Assembly (NCBI RefSeq): GCF_001426485.1
Contig: NZ_LMET01000001.1
Span: 1,788,505 to 1,852,504 of the forward strand
DNA: 64,000 nucleotides
Source of the DNA: Aeromicrobium sp. Root472D3
Lineage (GTDB): Bacteria; Actinomycetota; Actinomycetes; Propionibacteriales; Nocardioidaceae
Direction: 5' to 3'
Shown: positions 7,824 through 19,814 of the stretch, in pieces
How the letters are laid out: every line of letters starts with the position of its first letter
Numbering within the stretch: position 1 is the stretch's first letter
Notes under the pieces: generated by a model
What the model was told of the DNA's origin: nothing
Databases searched by the model: none
What the model saw: the letters and a program-made list of their open reading frames with translations, nothing else
Program-made: the position numbers and the translations under genes

Positions 7824-8762
7824 ATGGAGTTCGAGACCGTAGCGCGGGCCATTCTCGGCAACATCGAGAGGGTCATCGACGGAAAGCCCGAGGCCGCCGA
7901 GGCCGCGCTCGTCGTGTTCCTCGCCGAGGGTCATCTGCTGATCGAGGACGTGCCGGGCGTCGGCAAGACCGTGCTCGCCAAGGCCCTCGCCCGGTCGGTG
8001 AGCTGCTCGGTGCGACGCATCCAGTTCACCCCCGACCTGCTGCCGTCCGACATCACCGGCGTCTCGGTCTACAACCAGAGCGACCGCGAGTTCGAGTTCA
8101 AGCCCGGCGCGGTGTTCGCCAACATCGTGATCGGCGACGAGATCAACCGTGCGTCGCCCAAGACGCAGTCGGCGCTGCTCGAGGCGATGGAGGAGCGGCA
8201 GGTCACGGTCGACGGCACGACGTACTCGCTCGCCACGCCGTTCACGGTCGTCGCGACGCAGAACCCGTTCGAGATGGAGGGCACCTACGCGCTGCCCGAG
8301 GCGCAGCGCGACCGGTTCATGGCGCGCATCTCGATGGGCTACCCCGACGCGTCCGCCGAGCTCGCGATGGTGCAGCAGCGCGACTCGTACAACCCGTTCG
8401 ACGGGCTCTCGGCCGTCGCCACGATCGACGACATCGCCGAGATGATCGCGGTCGCCCGGGCGATCCACGTGTCGTCGGCGGTCGAGCGGTACGTCGTCGA
8501 CATCGTCCAGGCCACGCGCACCGACGCCGAGCTGCGCCTCGGCGCCAGCCCCCGCGCGACGCTCCAGCTCATCAGGGCGGCCAAGGCGCGCGCCGCCGTC
8601 CACGGCCGCGACTTCGTGCTGCCCGACGACGTCGACGCGCTGGTCCAGGTCGTCCTCCCGCACCGCCTGATCGCGATGCGCGGGGTGTCGTCGGTCGAGG
8701 ACGTCGTCGCGCGCATCGTCGCCGAGACCCCGGTCCCGGCCGGCGCGGTCCACCAGAGCTGA
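7824..8762 (+). CDS. MoxR-family AAA+ ATPase
   Basis: 312 aa. Walker A is EDVPGVGKTVLAKALA (about residues 41-56), Walker B IVIGDEINRASPKTQ, sensor 1 VVATQNPFEMEGTY, followed by the small C-terminal helical domain. MoxR ATPases act as chaperones for assembly of metal or cell-envelope proteins. It is followed after 1 bp by a DUF58 gene and then a transglutaminase-like membrane protein, the classic MoxR-DUF58-TgpA cluster. I chose the ATG at 7824 over an upstream in-frame GTG because a -10 motif sits just before it. Confidence 0.92.
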   Translation: MEFETVARAILGNIERVIDGKPEAAEAALVVFLAEGHLLIEDVPGVGKTVLAKALARSVSCSVRRIQFTPDLLPSDITGVSVYNQSDREFEFKPGAVFANIVIGDEINRASPKTQSALLEAMEERQVTVDGTTYSLATPFTVVATQNPFEMEGTYALPEAQRDRFMARISMGYPDASAELAMVQQRDSYNPFDGLSAVATIDDIAEMIAVARAIHVSSAVERYVVDIVQATRTDAELRLGASPRATLQLIRAAKARAAVHGRDFVLPDDVDALVQVVLPHRLIAMRGVSSVEDVVARIVAETPVPAGAVHQS

Positions 8763-8763
8763 C

Positions 8764-10038
8764 GTGGCCCGCGACCGCTCGTCCGCGCTGCGTCGTGCGG
8801 TGACGTCCGTCGTCGTGACCCGACGGGGCATCGGGTTCGCCGTGGTGGCGATCGTGATGTTCGTCGCCGCGCCCGTGCTGTCGCTACCGGCGCTGCTCTA
8901 CGTGACCGGTCTGCTGCTGGGGCTGCTGGTCGTGTCGACCGTCTTCGTGTTCGTCGGGCACTCCCGGGTGCGCATCGAGCGCTCGTTCTCGCCGCAGGTC
9001 GTGGCGCTCGGCAGGCCCACCCGGGCGACCGTCCGGGTCACCAACCTGTCGGTGCTGCCGTGCCTCGAGGCCGACTGGGACGATCGCCTGCCGGCCGGCG
9101 TCACCGGCGACCACACGGGCGCGCTGCCGTCGCTCGGCGGCAGCCGCGGCGCCGACGCACGGGCCACGTTCTCGTACGAGCTGCAGGGCCTGCGCCGCGG
9201 ACGCCACCTCGTCGGCCCCCTGCGGGTCGACGTGCACGACCCGTTCGGCCTGGTGCACCGGCGACACACGTTCGGCGGAGTCGAGCCGCTCACGGTGCTG
9301 CCACGGCGGATCGACCTGCCGCCCATCACCCCGCGCGGAGCGGGCGACGACGGTGCGACCAGGCCCGCGCCGCAGAACGTCGGCGTCGGCGACGACGACA
9401 TCATCGCCCGCGCGTACCTGCCGGGCGACGCCCTCAAGCGCATCCACTGGAAGGCCAGCGCCCACCGGGCCGAGCTCATGGTGCGGCAGGAGGAGAGCCA
9501 GGTCACCCCACGGGCGGCGGTCATCGTCGACACCGAGCCGTCGAGCCAGGGCACGGCCCGCGACCGCAAGGACACGTGGGAGCACTCGCCGGCCCTGGAG
9601 TGGGCGGTCACGGCGACGGCGTCGATCACGGCGCACCTGGCACGCGCCGGCTACGTCGTGGCGCTGCAGTCGAACAGCACGTCGCTCGACCGGGTCGTCG
9701 CCGAGGGGCACGACACGCTCGAGGACGCGATGGTCGACCTCGCGCTGCTCGAGCCCGATCCCGCCGACCGGCCCGGCCGGCACGACGCCGACGGCGCGGC
9801 CTTCGTCGTGCTCGGACGTCTGACGGTCGAGCGGGCCCAGCAGTGGGTCGCCGCGCTGTCGACGTCGCGGACGATCCTGGCGCTCGTGGCGCACGGCACG
9901 GCGGCCCAGGCGCTCGAGGTCCTCGACGGGGCCCGCTGGAACGTCGTGGCGTGGACGCCCGGCGACGACCTCGCCGAGGCGTGGGCCGCATTCGACGGCA
10001 CGTCCCGACAGGGGGAGCCCGCCCGTGCTGCGCGCTGA
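8764..10038 (+). CDS. DUF58 membrane protein
   Basis: 424 aa, GTG start 1 bp after the moxR stop. Two transmembrane helices (about residues 25-65, VVAIVMFVAAPVLSLPALL and VTGLLLGLLVVSTVFVFV) are followed by a beta-sandwich-like region and the DUF58 core with the conserved DALKRIHWKASAHRAELMVR motif, which resembles part of a von Willebrand A fold. It probably works with the MoxR ATPase at the membrane. It overlaps the next gene by 14 bp, indicating translational coupling. Confidence 0.88.
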   Translation: MARDRSSALRRAVTSVVVTRRGIGFAVVAIVMFVAAPVLSLPALLYVTGLLLGLLVVSTVFVFVGHSRVRIERSFSPQVVALGRPTRATVRVTNLSVLPCLEADWDDRLPAGVTGDHTGALPSLGGSRGADARATFSYELQGLRRGRHLVGPLRVDVHDPFGLVHRRHTFGGVEPLTVLPRRIDLPPITPRGAGDDGATRPAPQNVGVGDDDIIARAYLPGDALKRIHWKASAHRAELMVRQEESQVTPRAAVIVDTEPSSQGTARDRKDTWEHSPALEWAVTATASITAHLARAGYVVALQSNSTSLDRVVAEGHDTLEDAMVDLALLEPDPADRPGRHDADGAAFVVLGRLTVERAQQWVAALSTSRTILALVAHGTAAQALEVLDGARWNVVAWTPGDDLAEAWAAFDGTSRQGEPARAAR

Positions 10039-12250
10039 CCCGTCGACGCGGCCGCCGTCCGGGAGCGCCCGGCAGACGTGGTTCGACCACGGCGTCATCG
10101 CCCTGGCCCTGGTGCTGCTGCTCTCGGGCTTCGGCACGATCGTCGCGGGACGCGACTGGTGGGTGACGACGATCCTCGTCTCCCTCATGACGGGGCTGAC
10201 GTGCGCGGTGCTGCGCGGGCTGGGTGCGCGATTCGTGGCCCCGGTCGCGATCGTCGTCGAGCTCGTCGCGATCGCCTGGATCTTCGTGCCCGAGACGCTC
10301 CTGGCCGTCGTCCCGACGCCGCAGACCGTCACGGCGCTCGCCGACCTGGTGGCGGCCGCGCAGGAGATCATCGTCGAGGAGCAGGCGCCGGTCGGTGCGG
10401 CGCGCCCGATCGTGCTGGTCGTGGCGGCGTCGTTCGGCCTGATCGTGGTCGTCGCCGACGTGATGCTGCAGCGGCGGCGTGCCGCCCCTCTGATCGGAGC
10501 CCTGCTGCTCGCGGTGTTCGCCACTCCGGCACTGATCGCGGGCGAGACGCCGCCCGTCTGGCTGTTCCTGTCGGTCGCCGCGCTGTGGCTCGTGCTGCTG
10601 CGGTCGCGCACCACGACGGTCGGTGCCTCCCGGCGCGGAGCGGGGCCGGCGCTCGCGCTCGGGGCGGGCGCGCTCGCCGCGGCGGTCGCGTTCCCCGTCG
10701 TCGCGCCGGACGTCAGCGCCGTCGCGGCGTCGTGGGGCAAGCCCCCGGCGACGGTGTTCGGGCGGGGCATCAACCCCATGCTCGAGCTGGGCCAGAACCT
10801 GCGACGCAACAGCACCACCACGGCCCTGACGTACCGCACGTCCTTCGACGAGGCGCAGTACCTGAAGGTCGCGACGCTGCGCGACTTCACCGGCAGGACG
10901 TGGCGCCCCACCGAGACCGTGCGCAACGACCTGTTCGAGGGCGAGATGCTGATCAAGGACGGCATCGAGGTCGACGAGGGGACGACCACGATCAACATCG
11001 ACAACCTGCGCAGCTCGTTCCTGCCCGTGCCGTACCCGGCGACCGGCACCGTGACGGGCCTCGACGGCGCCTTCTCGTTCCGTCGGGCGGGCATGACGCT
11101 CTCGTCGCGCAGCGACGACTCACGGGGCGAGACCTACACCGTGCCGAGCCTCGACGTGAAGCCCACCGCCGAGCAGATGCGCGACATCCGCACGAGGATC
11201 GGCCCGGCGCTGGAGTCGTACCTCGAGCTGCCCGAGCGCATGCCGGCCATCATCGAGCGCACGGCCCGCGAGGTCACGGCCGACGCCGACAACGACTACG
11301 ACCGCGCGCTCGCCCTGCAGAACTTCTTCCGCAACGGTGACTTCCGCTACTCCGAGACCGCGCCCGTGGCCGGCGACTACGACGGAAACGGCGTCGACGT
11401 CATCGCGGAGTTCCTGCAGGAGAAGGCCGGCTACTGCGTCCACTTCTCGTCGGCGATGGCCGTCATGGCGCGCTCGGTCGGCATCCCGGCGCGCATCGCG
11501 GTGGGGTACGCACCAGGCTCGGCGGGCGCGCTCGAGGACGGCGAGACGGTCTACACCAACACGTCCGACGACCTGCACGCCTGGACCGAGATCTACTTCC
11601 AGGGCGTCGGCTGGGTCCGCTTCGACCCGACCACCAGCATCGGCGACGCGACGGCCTTCGTCGAGCCCGTCGTCGACACCCCGGACGCCGAGACCCCCGA
11701 CACCCCCGAGTCGCAGGCGCCCGCCCCGCAGCAGGGCGCCGACCGCCTCGACGACGCCGCGACGCCGCAGGCGCAGGCCGACGAGACGTCGACGGCGCCG
11801 CGCAGCGCGATCGTCACGCTGGCGGCCCTCGCGGTCGTCGGTGCCGTGCCGTGGGCGCTGCGCTCGTTGCGCCGCAGGTGGCGGCTCGCGCGCGGACGCG
11901 CGGACGTCGAGCCGCTGTGGCGCGAGCTCGAGGACGTCGCCCGAGACCTGCGCATCCCGGCCTCGGCAGCCGACACCCCCCGGGGGTTCGCGGGACGCCT
12001 GGCACAGCAGCCCGGCGTCGACCAGGCGTCGCTCGACGCGTTGCTGCGACGGGTCGAGCAGGTGCGGTTCTCGCGGGGCGAGCAGCCGGACGGCGACGGC
12101 GTCGGCGACCTGGTGGCGGTCACGTCGTCGCTGCGTGCCGGGGCGTCCGGGCGTCGTCGCCTGCTCGCGACGTTCCTGCCGCAGTCGCTGACCGGGCGGA
12201 CGCCGGTGCGTCTGCTGCCCGACCCGGTCGGCACGTCGTCCCCAGCGTAG
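10025..12250 (+). CDS. TgpA-like membrane transglutaminase
   Basis: 741 aa, GTG start. The N-terminal ~210 residues hold several hydrophobic helices. An extracellular region contains a transglutaminase-like core: Cys in GYCVHFSSAMAVMARSVGIPAR (about 471), His in DDLHAWTEIYF (about 518) and Asp in GWVRFDPTTS (about 534), the expected Cys-His-Asp triad. A Pro/Ala/Gln-rich linker, one more membrane helix (about 595-612) and a cytosolic C-terminal helical domain (DUF4129-like position) follow. It completes the MoxR-DUF58-TgpA cluster, whose physiological substrate is generally unknown; protease or envelope-remodelling activity is inferred from the fold. Confidence 0.88.
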   Translation: MLRADPSTRPPSGSARQTWFDHGVIALALVLLLSGFGTIVAGRDWWVTTILVSLMTGLTCAVLRGLGARFVAPVAIVVELVAIAWIFVPETLLAVVPTPQTVTALADLVAAAQEIIVEEQAPVGAARPIVLVVAASFGLIVVVADVMLQRRRAAPLIGALLLAVFATPALIAGETPPVWLFLSVAALWLVLLRSRTTTVGASRRGAGPALALGAGALAAAVAFPVVAPDVSAVAASWGKPPATVFGRGINPMLELGQNLRRNSTTTALTYRTSFDEAQYLKVATLRDFTGRTWRPTETVRNDLFEGEMLIKDGIEVDEGTTTINIDNLRSSFLPVPYPATGTVTGLDGAFSFRRAGMTLSSRSDDSRGETYTVPSLDVKPTAEQMRDIRTRIGPALESYLELPERMPAIIERTAREVTADADNDYDRALALQNFFRNGDFRYSETAPVAGDYDGNGVDVIAEFLQEKAGYCVHFSSAMAVMARSVGIPARIAVGYAPGSAGALEDGETVYTNTSDDLHAWTEIYFQGVGWVRFDPTTSIGDATAFVEPVVDTPDAETPDTPESQAPAPQQGADRLDDAATPQAQADETSTAPRSAIVTLAALAVVGAVPWALRSLRRRWRLARGRADVEPLWRELEDVARDLRIPASAADTPRGFAGRLAQQPGVDQASLDALLRRVEQVRFSRGEQPDGDGVGDLVAVTSSLRAGASGRRRLLATFLPQSLTGRTPVRLLPDPVGTSSPA

Positions 12251-12269
12251 CGTCCGGCAGACTGGGGGA

Positions 12270-12833
12270 GTGAGCACCGCCGACGACCCCCTCGACGACG
12301 TCCTGATCGGGGGGCGCGAGAAGCGCGACATCGTGATCGTCGAGCACGACCCCGCCTGGGCGGCGCGGTTCGAGGAGGAGCGTGCCCGCGTCGTCGCGGC
12401 GCTCGGCGACCGGGCGCTGGCGGTCGAGCACATCGGCTCGACCAGCGTCCCCGGACTCGCGGCCAAGCCGATCGTCGACATCGACCTCACGGTCGCCGAC
12501 CCCGCCGACGAGGACGCGTACGTGCCCGACCTCGAGGCGGCGGGCTACGTGCTGCGCGTGCGGGAGCCCGGGCACCGGATGCTCCGGACGCCGGAGCGCG
12601 ACGTGCACCTGCACGTGTGCGCGCCGGGCAGCGAGTGGGAGCAACGCCACCTGGTGTTCCGCGACTGGCTCCGCACCCATCCCGACGACCGTCGGCGCTA
12701 CGAGGACGTCAAGCGCGAGCTCGCGGCCCGGGACTGGGACGACATGAACGACTACGCCGACGCCAAGGACGACGTCGTCGCCGACATCATGGGCCGCGCC
12801 ACCGCCCCCCGCGCGCCGGGCACGGGAGGCTGA
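12270..12833 (+). CDS. GrpB family protein (UPF0157)
   Basis: 187 aa, GTG start. It belongs to the nucleotidyltransferase-like GrpB family, seen in VEHDPAWAARFEEE, AVEHIGSTSVPGLAAKPIVD (the GSTSVPGL signature) and VDIDLTV (acidic residues of the nucleotidyltransferase fold). RHLVFRDWLRTHPD and YADAKDDVVADIM are typical of the C-terminal half. The molecular substrate is unknown; some fused homologues are dephospho-CoA kinases. A -10-like CAGACT lies 6 nt before the start, so a leaderless transcript is likely. It converges on the following gene. Confidence 0.88.
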   Translation: MSTADDPLDDVLIGGREKRDIVIVEHDPAWAARFEEERARVVAALGDRALAVEHIGSTSVPGLAAKPIVDIDLTVADPADEDAYVPDLEAAGYVLRVREPGHRMLRTPERDVHLHVCAPGSEWEQRHLVFRDWLRTHPDDRRRYEDVKRELAARDWDDMNDYADAKDDVVADIMGRATAPRAPGTGG

Positions 12834-15758
<2,925 letters not shown>

Positions 15759-15765
15759 CGTCCCC

Positions 15766-15806
15766 CGCTGGGCCTGTCGCCCGCGAGGTGGGCGACAGGC
15801 TCAGCG
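15766..15806. terminator. bidirectional terminator between leuA and MFS gene
   Basis: Stem of 17 bp (arms 15766-15782 and 15790-15806, one G-T pair, 7-nt loop) between convergent genes. The stop codon of the MFS gene lies inside the right arm. Confidence 0.85.
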
Positions 15807-16988
15807 GCGTGCGGTGCGGCGCTGGTCGAGCACGAGCGTGACCAGTGCCAGGGCGGCCAGGACGGCCGCCGCGACCGAGAAGGCGATGCCGGTCGGGTCG
15901 AGCCCCCAGTGGTCGGACGCGATGCCGCTGCCGATCACGGGCACCGAGATCGCCACGTAGGCGACGACGAAGAACGCCGACGTCGTCCCGGCGCGCTCGT
16001 GCGGCTCGACGCGACCGAGCACCGCCGCGAGCCCCTTGCTGAACGACACGCCCTGCCCGGCTCCGGCGATCAGGGCCGCGAGCAGCATGAGCCACAGGTC
16101 CTCGGTGGCCAGCGCCGCCGTGAACAGCAGCATGCCGGCGGCCAGCAGCGCACATCCGCGCGTCACGCCGGTGTCGGTCGGGAGCCGGTGCCAGGCGACC
16201 TGCGCCAGGACCGACGCGCCGAACAACGCCGCGACGACCGACACCGACACGAGGGCGGGCGGGTCGTCGACGGCCTCGGCGACGAACCGCGGTGACACCG
16301 CGGTGAACAGCCCGCACACCGCGAACCCCGCGAACCCGGCGATCCCGGCGCCGACGAACGTCGTGCGGGCCTCGGACGGCACGGTCGGACGCTGCAGGCG
16401 GGGCCGGGCGCCGGGGGAGACCTCGACGGTCTCGGGCACCCGCGTCAGCAGCGCCAGCACGACGACGCCGATCGCCGCGTGCACGACGAACGTCAGGTGC
16501 ACGGGCCACGGGAGGGTGTCGACCAGGACGGCGGCGACGACGGGGCCGAGCCCGAGCCCGCCGATGTTGGCCGCGGTCGCGACCAGGGGAGCCCGCGACC
16601 GCCAGCGCTCGGGAGCGGCCTCGAGGACGGCGGCGGTCGCCGTCCCGACGTAGATGCCGGCCGAGATGCCCGAGACGGCGCGCGCGAGCAGCAGCACCCA
16701 GGTGGCGTCGGCCACGAGGAAGACGACGTCGCTGGCCAGCGACGTGGCGAGGCCCGCCACCAGCAGGGGGCGGCGACCCAGGGCGTCCGACCACCTCCCG
16801 AACGCCAGCAGGGCCACCAGGACGCCCGCCGCGTAGGTCGCGAACACGACCGTCACGGTGGTCAGCGAGAAGCCGAGACGTTGCTGGTAGATGCCGTACA
16901 TCGGTGTCGGCAGCGTCGTGCCGATCATCGTCACGAGGAAGGCGAGCGCGACGACCGCGAAGGCGCGGTCCCCGGTGAGGCGGGGCAT
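15801..16988 (-). CDS. MFS transporter
   Basis: 395 aa with about 12 hydrophobic helices. The loop 2-3 motif GRWSDALGRRPLLVAG is the major-facilitator signature. The N-terminus (VVALAFLVTMIGTTLPTPMYGIYQ) and GQGVSFSKGLA resemble drug/metabolite:proton antiporters of the DHA type. The ATG at 16988 has a GAGGAG site; the long upstream in-frame extension covers the intergenic operator and was rejected. It is divergent from a lysine-catabolism operon and shares a 28-bp dyad operator with it, so it may move lysine or a related metabolite across the membrane, or respond to the same effector. Substrate unknown. Confidence 0.85.
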   Translation of the reverse strand: MPRLTGDRAFAVVALAFLVTMIGTTLPTPMYGIYQQRLGFSLTTVTVVFATYAAGVLVALLAFGRWSDALGRRPLLVAGLATSLASDVVFLVADATWVLLLARAVSGISAGIYVGTATAAVLEAAPERWRSRAPLVATAANIGGLGLGPVVAAVLVDTLPWPVHLTFVVHAAIGVVVLALLTRVPETVEVSPGARPRLQRPTVPSEARTTFVGAGIAGFAGFAVCGLFTAVSPRFVAEAVDDPPALVSVSVVAALFGASVLAQVAWHRLPTDTGVTRGCALLAAGMLLFTAALATEDLWLMLLAALIAGAGQGVSFSKGLAAVLGRVEPHERAGTTSAFFVVAYVAISVPVIGSGIASDHWGLDPTGIAFSVAAAVLAALALVTLVLDQRRTARR

Positions 16989-17082
16989 GGGGCTCCTCGG
17001 CGTCGGTGATGGGACGTGGGAGGTCAACGCGGACGGCGCCGCGATCCATCCCCGGGCCTCTCTCGAGCCGCCAGGTTGCAGT

Positions 17083-17110
17083 TTGGTGTACCGGCCAGCC
17101 GGTACACCAA
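17083..17110. promoter_or_regulatory. 28-bp dyad operator between MFS gene and lysine operon
   Basis: Perfect inverted repeat: TTGGTGTACCGGC (17083-17095), spacer CA, then its complement (17098-17110). It lies 95 bp from the MFS start and 99 bp from the operon start, on top of the region where both promoters must lie. A -10-like TATCCT at 17127-17132 serves the plus strand. No regulator gene is adjacent. Confidence 0.8.
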
Positions 17111-17208
17111 CGAAACATTCGCGCGATATCCTCCTCGTGACGCCGATCACAGTCGGCGCGTCGAGATGCCGTGGTGCGACCCACCGTGGCGAGGGAGAAG
17201 GAGTGGCG

Positions 17209-18291
17209 ATGTCACGCATCATCAACCAGGTCGCGGTGTTCGGCCTGGGCAAGGTCGGCGAGCTCGTCGCCGACCTGCTGGGGGAGTCCGGCTTCAAGGT
17301 CGTCGGCTACGACGCGGCGTCGCGTCCCGACCTCGGTTTCGAGACCAAGCTGCTGGACGTCCAGGACGCCGAGGGCCTGCGCGAGTCGCTGCGCGGCGTC
17401 GACGCCGTCGTGTCGTGCCTGCCGTTCCACCTCAACATCGCCGTCGCGGAGGCCGCCTACGACGCCCGGGTGCACTACTTCGACCTCACCGAGGACGTGC
17501 CGACGACCAACCGGGTCATCGAGCTCGCGGCCGACCGCCCCGGTGCCGCGTTCGCGCCCCAGTGCGGCCTCGCGCCCGGTCTGATCGGCATCATCGGTGC
17601 CTCGATCGCCCAGACCTTCGACGAGATCCGGTCGATCGAGCTCAAGGTCGGTGCGCTGCCGCAGAACCCGACGGGCCTGCTCGGCTACGCCATCAACTGG
17701 TCGCCCGAGGGCGTCGTCAACGAGTACCTCAACGACTGCGAGGTGCTGCGTCAGGGCCACCGCCAGATGGTGCCGGCCATGACCGAGAAGGAGCGCGTGT
17801 TCATCGGTGGCATCGAGCTCGAGGCGGCGCTGACGTCCGGCGGGCTGGGCACGATGTGCGAGACGTACGAGGGCTCGGTGCACCGTCTGGACTACAAGAC
17901 GCTGCGCTACCCCGGCCACTTCGACCAGATGCACTTCCTGTTCGACGAGCTCAACCTGCGCGAGCAGCGCGACCTGGTCGGTCAGATGCTGGTCGACTCC
18001 AAGCCGCCGGTCAACGACGACGTCGTTTACATCCACGCCGCCGTCGAGGGGCGCAAGAACGGTCAGCCGTTCCGCGAGAACCACGTGCGCGCGTACAAGC
18101 CGCTCGACATCTCCGGACGCACGTGGCGCGCGATCTCGTGGACCACGGCGGCCTCGGCCGTCAGCGTCGTCGAGCTCGTGGCCGACGGCACGCTGCCCGC
18201 AACGGGCTTCGTCAAGCAGGAGGACATCACGCTCGAGGCGCTGTTCTCGACCCAGGCCGGTCGTCACTTCGCCGAGCAGGGGAAGGTGTGA
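17209..18291 (+). CDS. saccharopine dehydrogenase-family oxidoreductase, likely lysine 6-dehydrogenase
   Basis: 360 aa. NAD(P)-binding Rossmann start VAVFGLGKVGELVADLLGESGF, then DAVVSCLPFHLNIAVAEAA, YFDLTEDV and QCGLAPGLIG, typical of the saccharopine-dehydrogenase/lysine-6-dehydrogenase family. It is followed after 2 bp by an ALDH7-type aminoadipate-semialdehyde dehydrogenase and then an HglS-type enzyme. The best reading is therefore oxidation of the epsilon-amino group of lysine to 2-aminoadipate 6-semialdehyde. The alternative is cleavage of saccharopine. The ATG at 17209 has GGAGAAGGAG upstream; the longer ORF runs back into the operator. Confidence 0.8.
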   Translation: MSRIINQVAVFGLGKVGELVADLLGESGFKVVGYDAASRPDLGFETKLLDVQDAEGLRESLRGVDAVVSCLPFHLNIAVAEAAYDARVHYFDLTEDVPTTNRVIELAADRPGAAFAPQCGLAPGLIGIIGASIAQTFDEIRSIELKVGALPQNPTGLLGYAINWSPEGVVNEYLNDCEVLRQGHRQMVPAMTEKERVFIGGIELEAALTSGGLGTMCETYEGSVHRLDYKTLRYPGHFDQMHFLFDELNLREQRDLVGQMLVDSKPPVNDDVVYIHAAVEGRKNGQPFRENHVRAYKPLDISGRTWRAISWTTAASAVSVVELVADGTLPATGFVKQEDITLEALFSTQAGRHFAEQGKV

Positions 18292-18293
18292 GC

Positions 18294-19814
18294 ATGAGCG
18301 CATCATCGGCGACGAGCGTCGCGAAGCAGGCAGCAGACATCCTCGACCGTCTCGGTGCGGGCGACCCGTTCGTCGCCGACGGCGACCTGGTGTGCCGGTC
18401 GCCGATCGACGGCAGCGAGCTGGGGCGACTGCGGTCGCACACCGCCGCCGAGGCGTCCGACGTCATCGGTCGCGCCCACGAGGCCTTCGGCCGGTGGCGC
18501 ACCGTCCCGGCGCCGGTGCGCGGGCAGTTCGTCCGCGAGCTCGGCGAGCTGCTGCGCGAGCACAAGGACGACCTCGGCGCCCTGGTGTCGATCGAGGCCG
18601 GCAAGATCGTGTCGGAGGGCCTCGGCGAGGTGCAGGAGATGATCGACATCTGCGACCTGGCCGTCGGCCTGTCGCGCCAGCTGCACGGGCTCACGATCGC
18701 GACCGAGCGTCCCGGCCACCGGATGATGGAGCAGTGGCTGCCCCTGGGCGTCATCGGCGTCATCTCGGCGTTCAACTTCCCGGTCGCGGTGTGGTCGTGG
18801 AACGCGGCGCTGGCCTTCGTGGCCGGTGACGCCGTGGTCTGGAAGCCGTCCGAGAAGACACTGCTGACGGCGCTGGCGTGCCAGGCGCTGGCGGTCGAGG
18901 CGGGCCGTCGCGCGGGCGTCCCCGAGGGCCTGTCGGCCGTGCTGGTCGGCGACCGGACGGTCGGCGAGGTCATGGTCGACGACCCGCGCGTGCCGCTGGT
19001 GTCGGCGACCGGGTCGACGCGGATGGGCAAGGAGGTCGCCCCCCGGGTGGCCGCCCGCCTCGGACGGACGCTGCTCGAGCTCGGCGGCAACAACGCCGCG
19101 ATCGTCGCGCCCTCGGCCGATCTCGACCTCGCGGTGCGCGGCATCGTGTTCTCGGCGGTCGGCACGGCGGGCCAGCGGTGCACGTCGCTGCGGCGCATCA
19201 TCGTGCACGAGTCGATCAAGGACGACCTGGTCGCCCGCCTGAAGGCCGCGTACGAGACGCTGCCGATCGGCTCGCCGCTCGAGTCGTCGACGCTGGTCGG
19301 ACCGCTGGTCGACCAGGCGGCGTTCGACGCGTTCGGCGCCGCGATCGAGACCGCCCGCGCCGACGGTGGCGAGCTCGTCACCGGCGGCACGCGCGCCGAC
19401 GTCGAGGGCGACGGCTTCTACGTCCGCCCGGCGATCGTCGACATGCCGCGGCAGACCGAGATCGTCAAGGCCGAGACGTTCGCACCGCTGATGTACGTCC
19501 TGACGTACTCCGAGCTCGACGAGGCCCTGACGCTGCACAACGAGGTCGCGCAGGGCCTGTCGTCGTCGATCTTCACGCTCGACGTCCGCGAGGCCGAGAC
19601 GTTCATGTCGGTGGTCGGCTCCGACTGCGGCATCGCCAACGTCAACATCGGCCCGTCCGGCGCCGAGATCGGGGGCGCGTTCGGCGGCGAGAAGGAGACC
19701 GGGGGCGGACGCGAGTCGGGCTCGGACGCGTGGCGCGCCTACATGCGCCGCACGACCAACACCGTCAACTACTCGACCGAGCTGCCCCTGGCGCAGGGGG
19801 TGGAGTTTGTCTGA
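18294..19814 (+). CDS. amaB: L-2-aminoadipate-6-semialdehyde dehydrogenase (ALDH7 family)
   Basis: 506 aa. NAD-dependent oxidation of aminoadipate semialdehyde to 2-aminoadipate. It shows the ALDH NAD region VISAFNFPVAVWSWNAALAF, the catalytic Glu in LELGGNNAAIVAP, and the catalytic Cys in GTAGQRCTSLRR. The C-terminal NVNIGPSGAEIGGAFGGEK followed by ETGGGRESGSDAWRAYMRR is the hallmark of ALDH7/antiquitin, the lysine-pathway dehydrogenase. The start ATG is 2 bp after the previous stop. Cytosolic. The symbol follows Pseudomonas usage and is assigned by family and context. Confidence 0.88.
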   Translation: MSASSATSVAKQAADILDRLGAGDPFVADGDLVCRSPIDGSELGRLRSHTAAEASDVIGRAHEAFGRWRTVPAPVRGQFVRELGELLREHKDDLGALVSIEAGKIVSEGLGEVQEMIDICDLAVGLSRQLHGLTIATERPGHRMMEQWLPLGVIGVISAFNFPVAVWSWNAALAFVAGDAVVWKPSEKTLLTALACQALAVEAGRRAGVPEGLSAVLVGDRTVGEVMVDDPRVPLVSATGSTRMGKEVAPRVAARLGRTLLELGGNNAAIVAPSADLDLAVRGIVFSAVGTAGQRCTSLRRIIVHESIKDDLVARLKAAYETLPIGSPLESSTLVGPLVDQAAFDAFGAAIETARADGGELVTGGTRADVEGDGFYVRPAIVDMPRQTEIVKAETFAPLMYVLTYSELDEALTLHNEVAQGLSSSIFTLDVREAETFMSVVGSDCGIANVNIGPSGAEIGGAFGGEKETGGGRESGSDAWRAYMRRTTNTVNYSTELPLAQGVEFV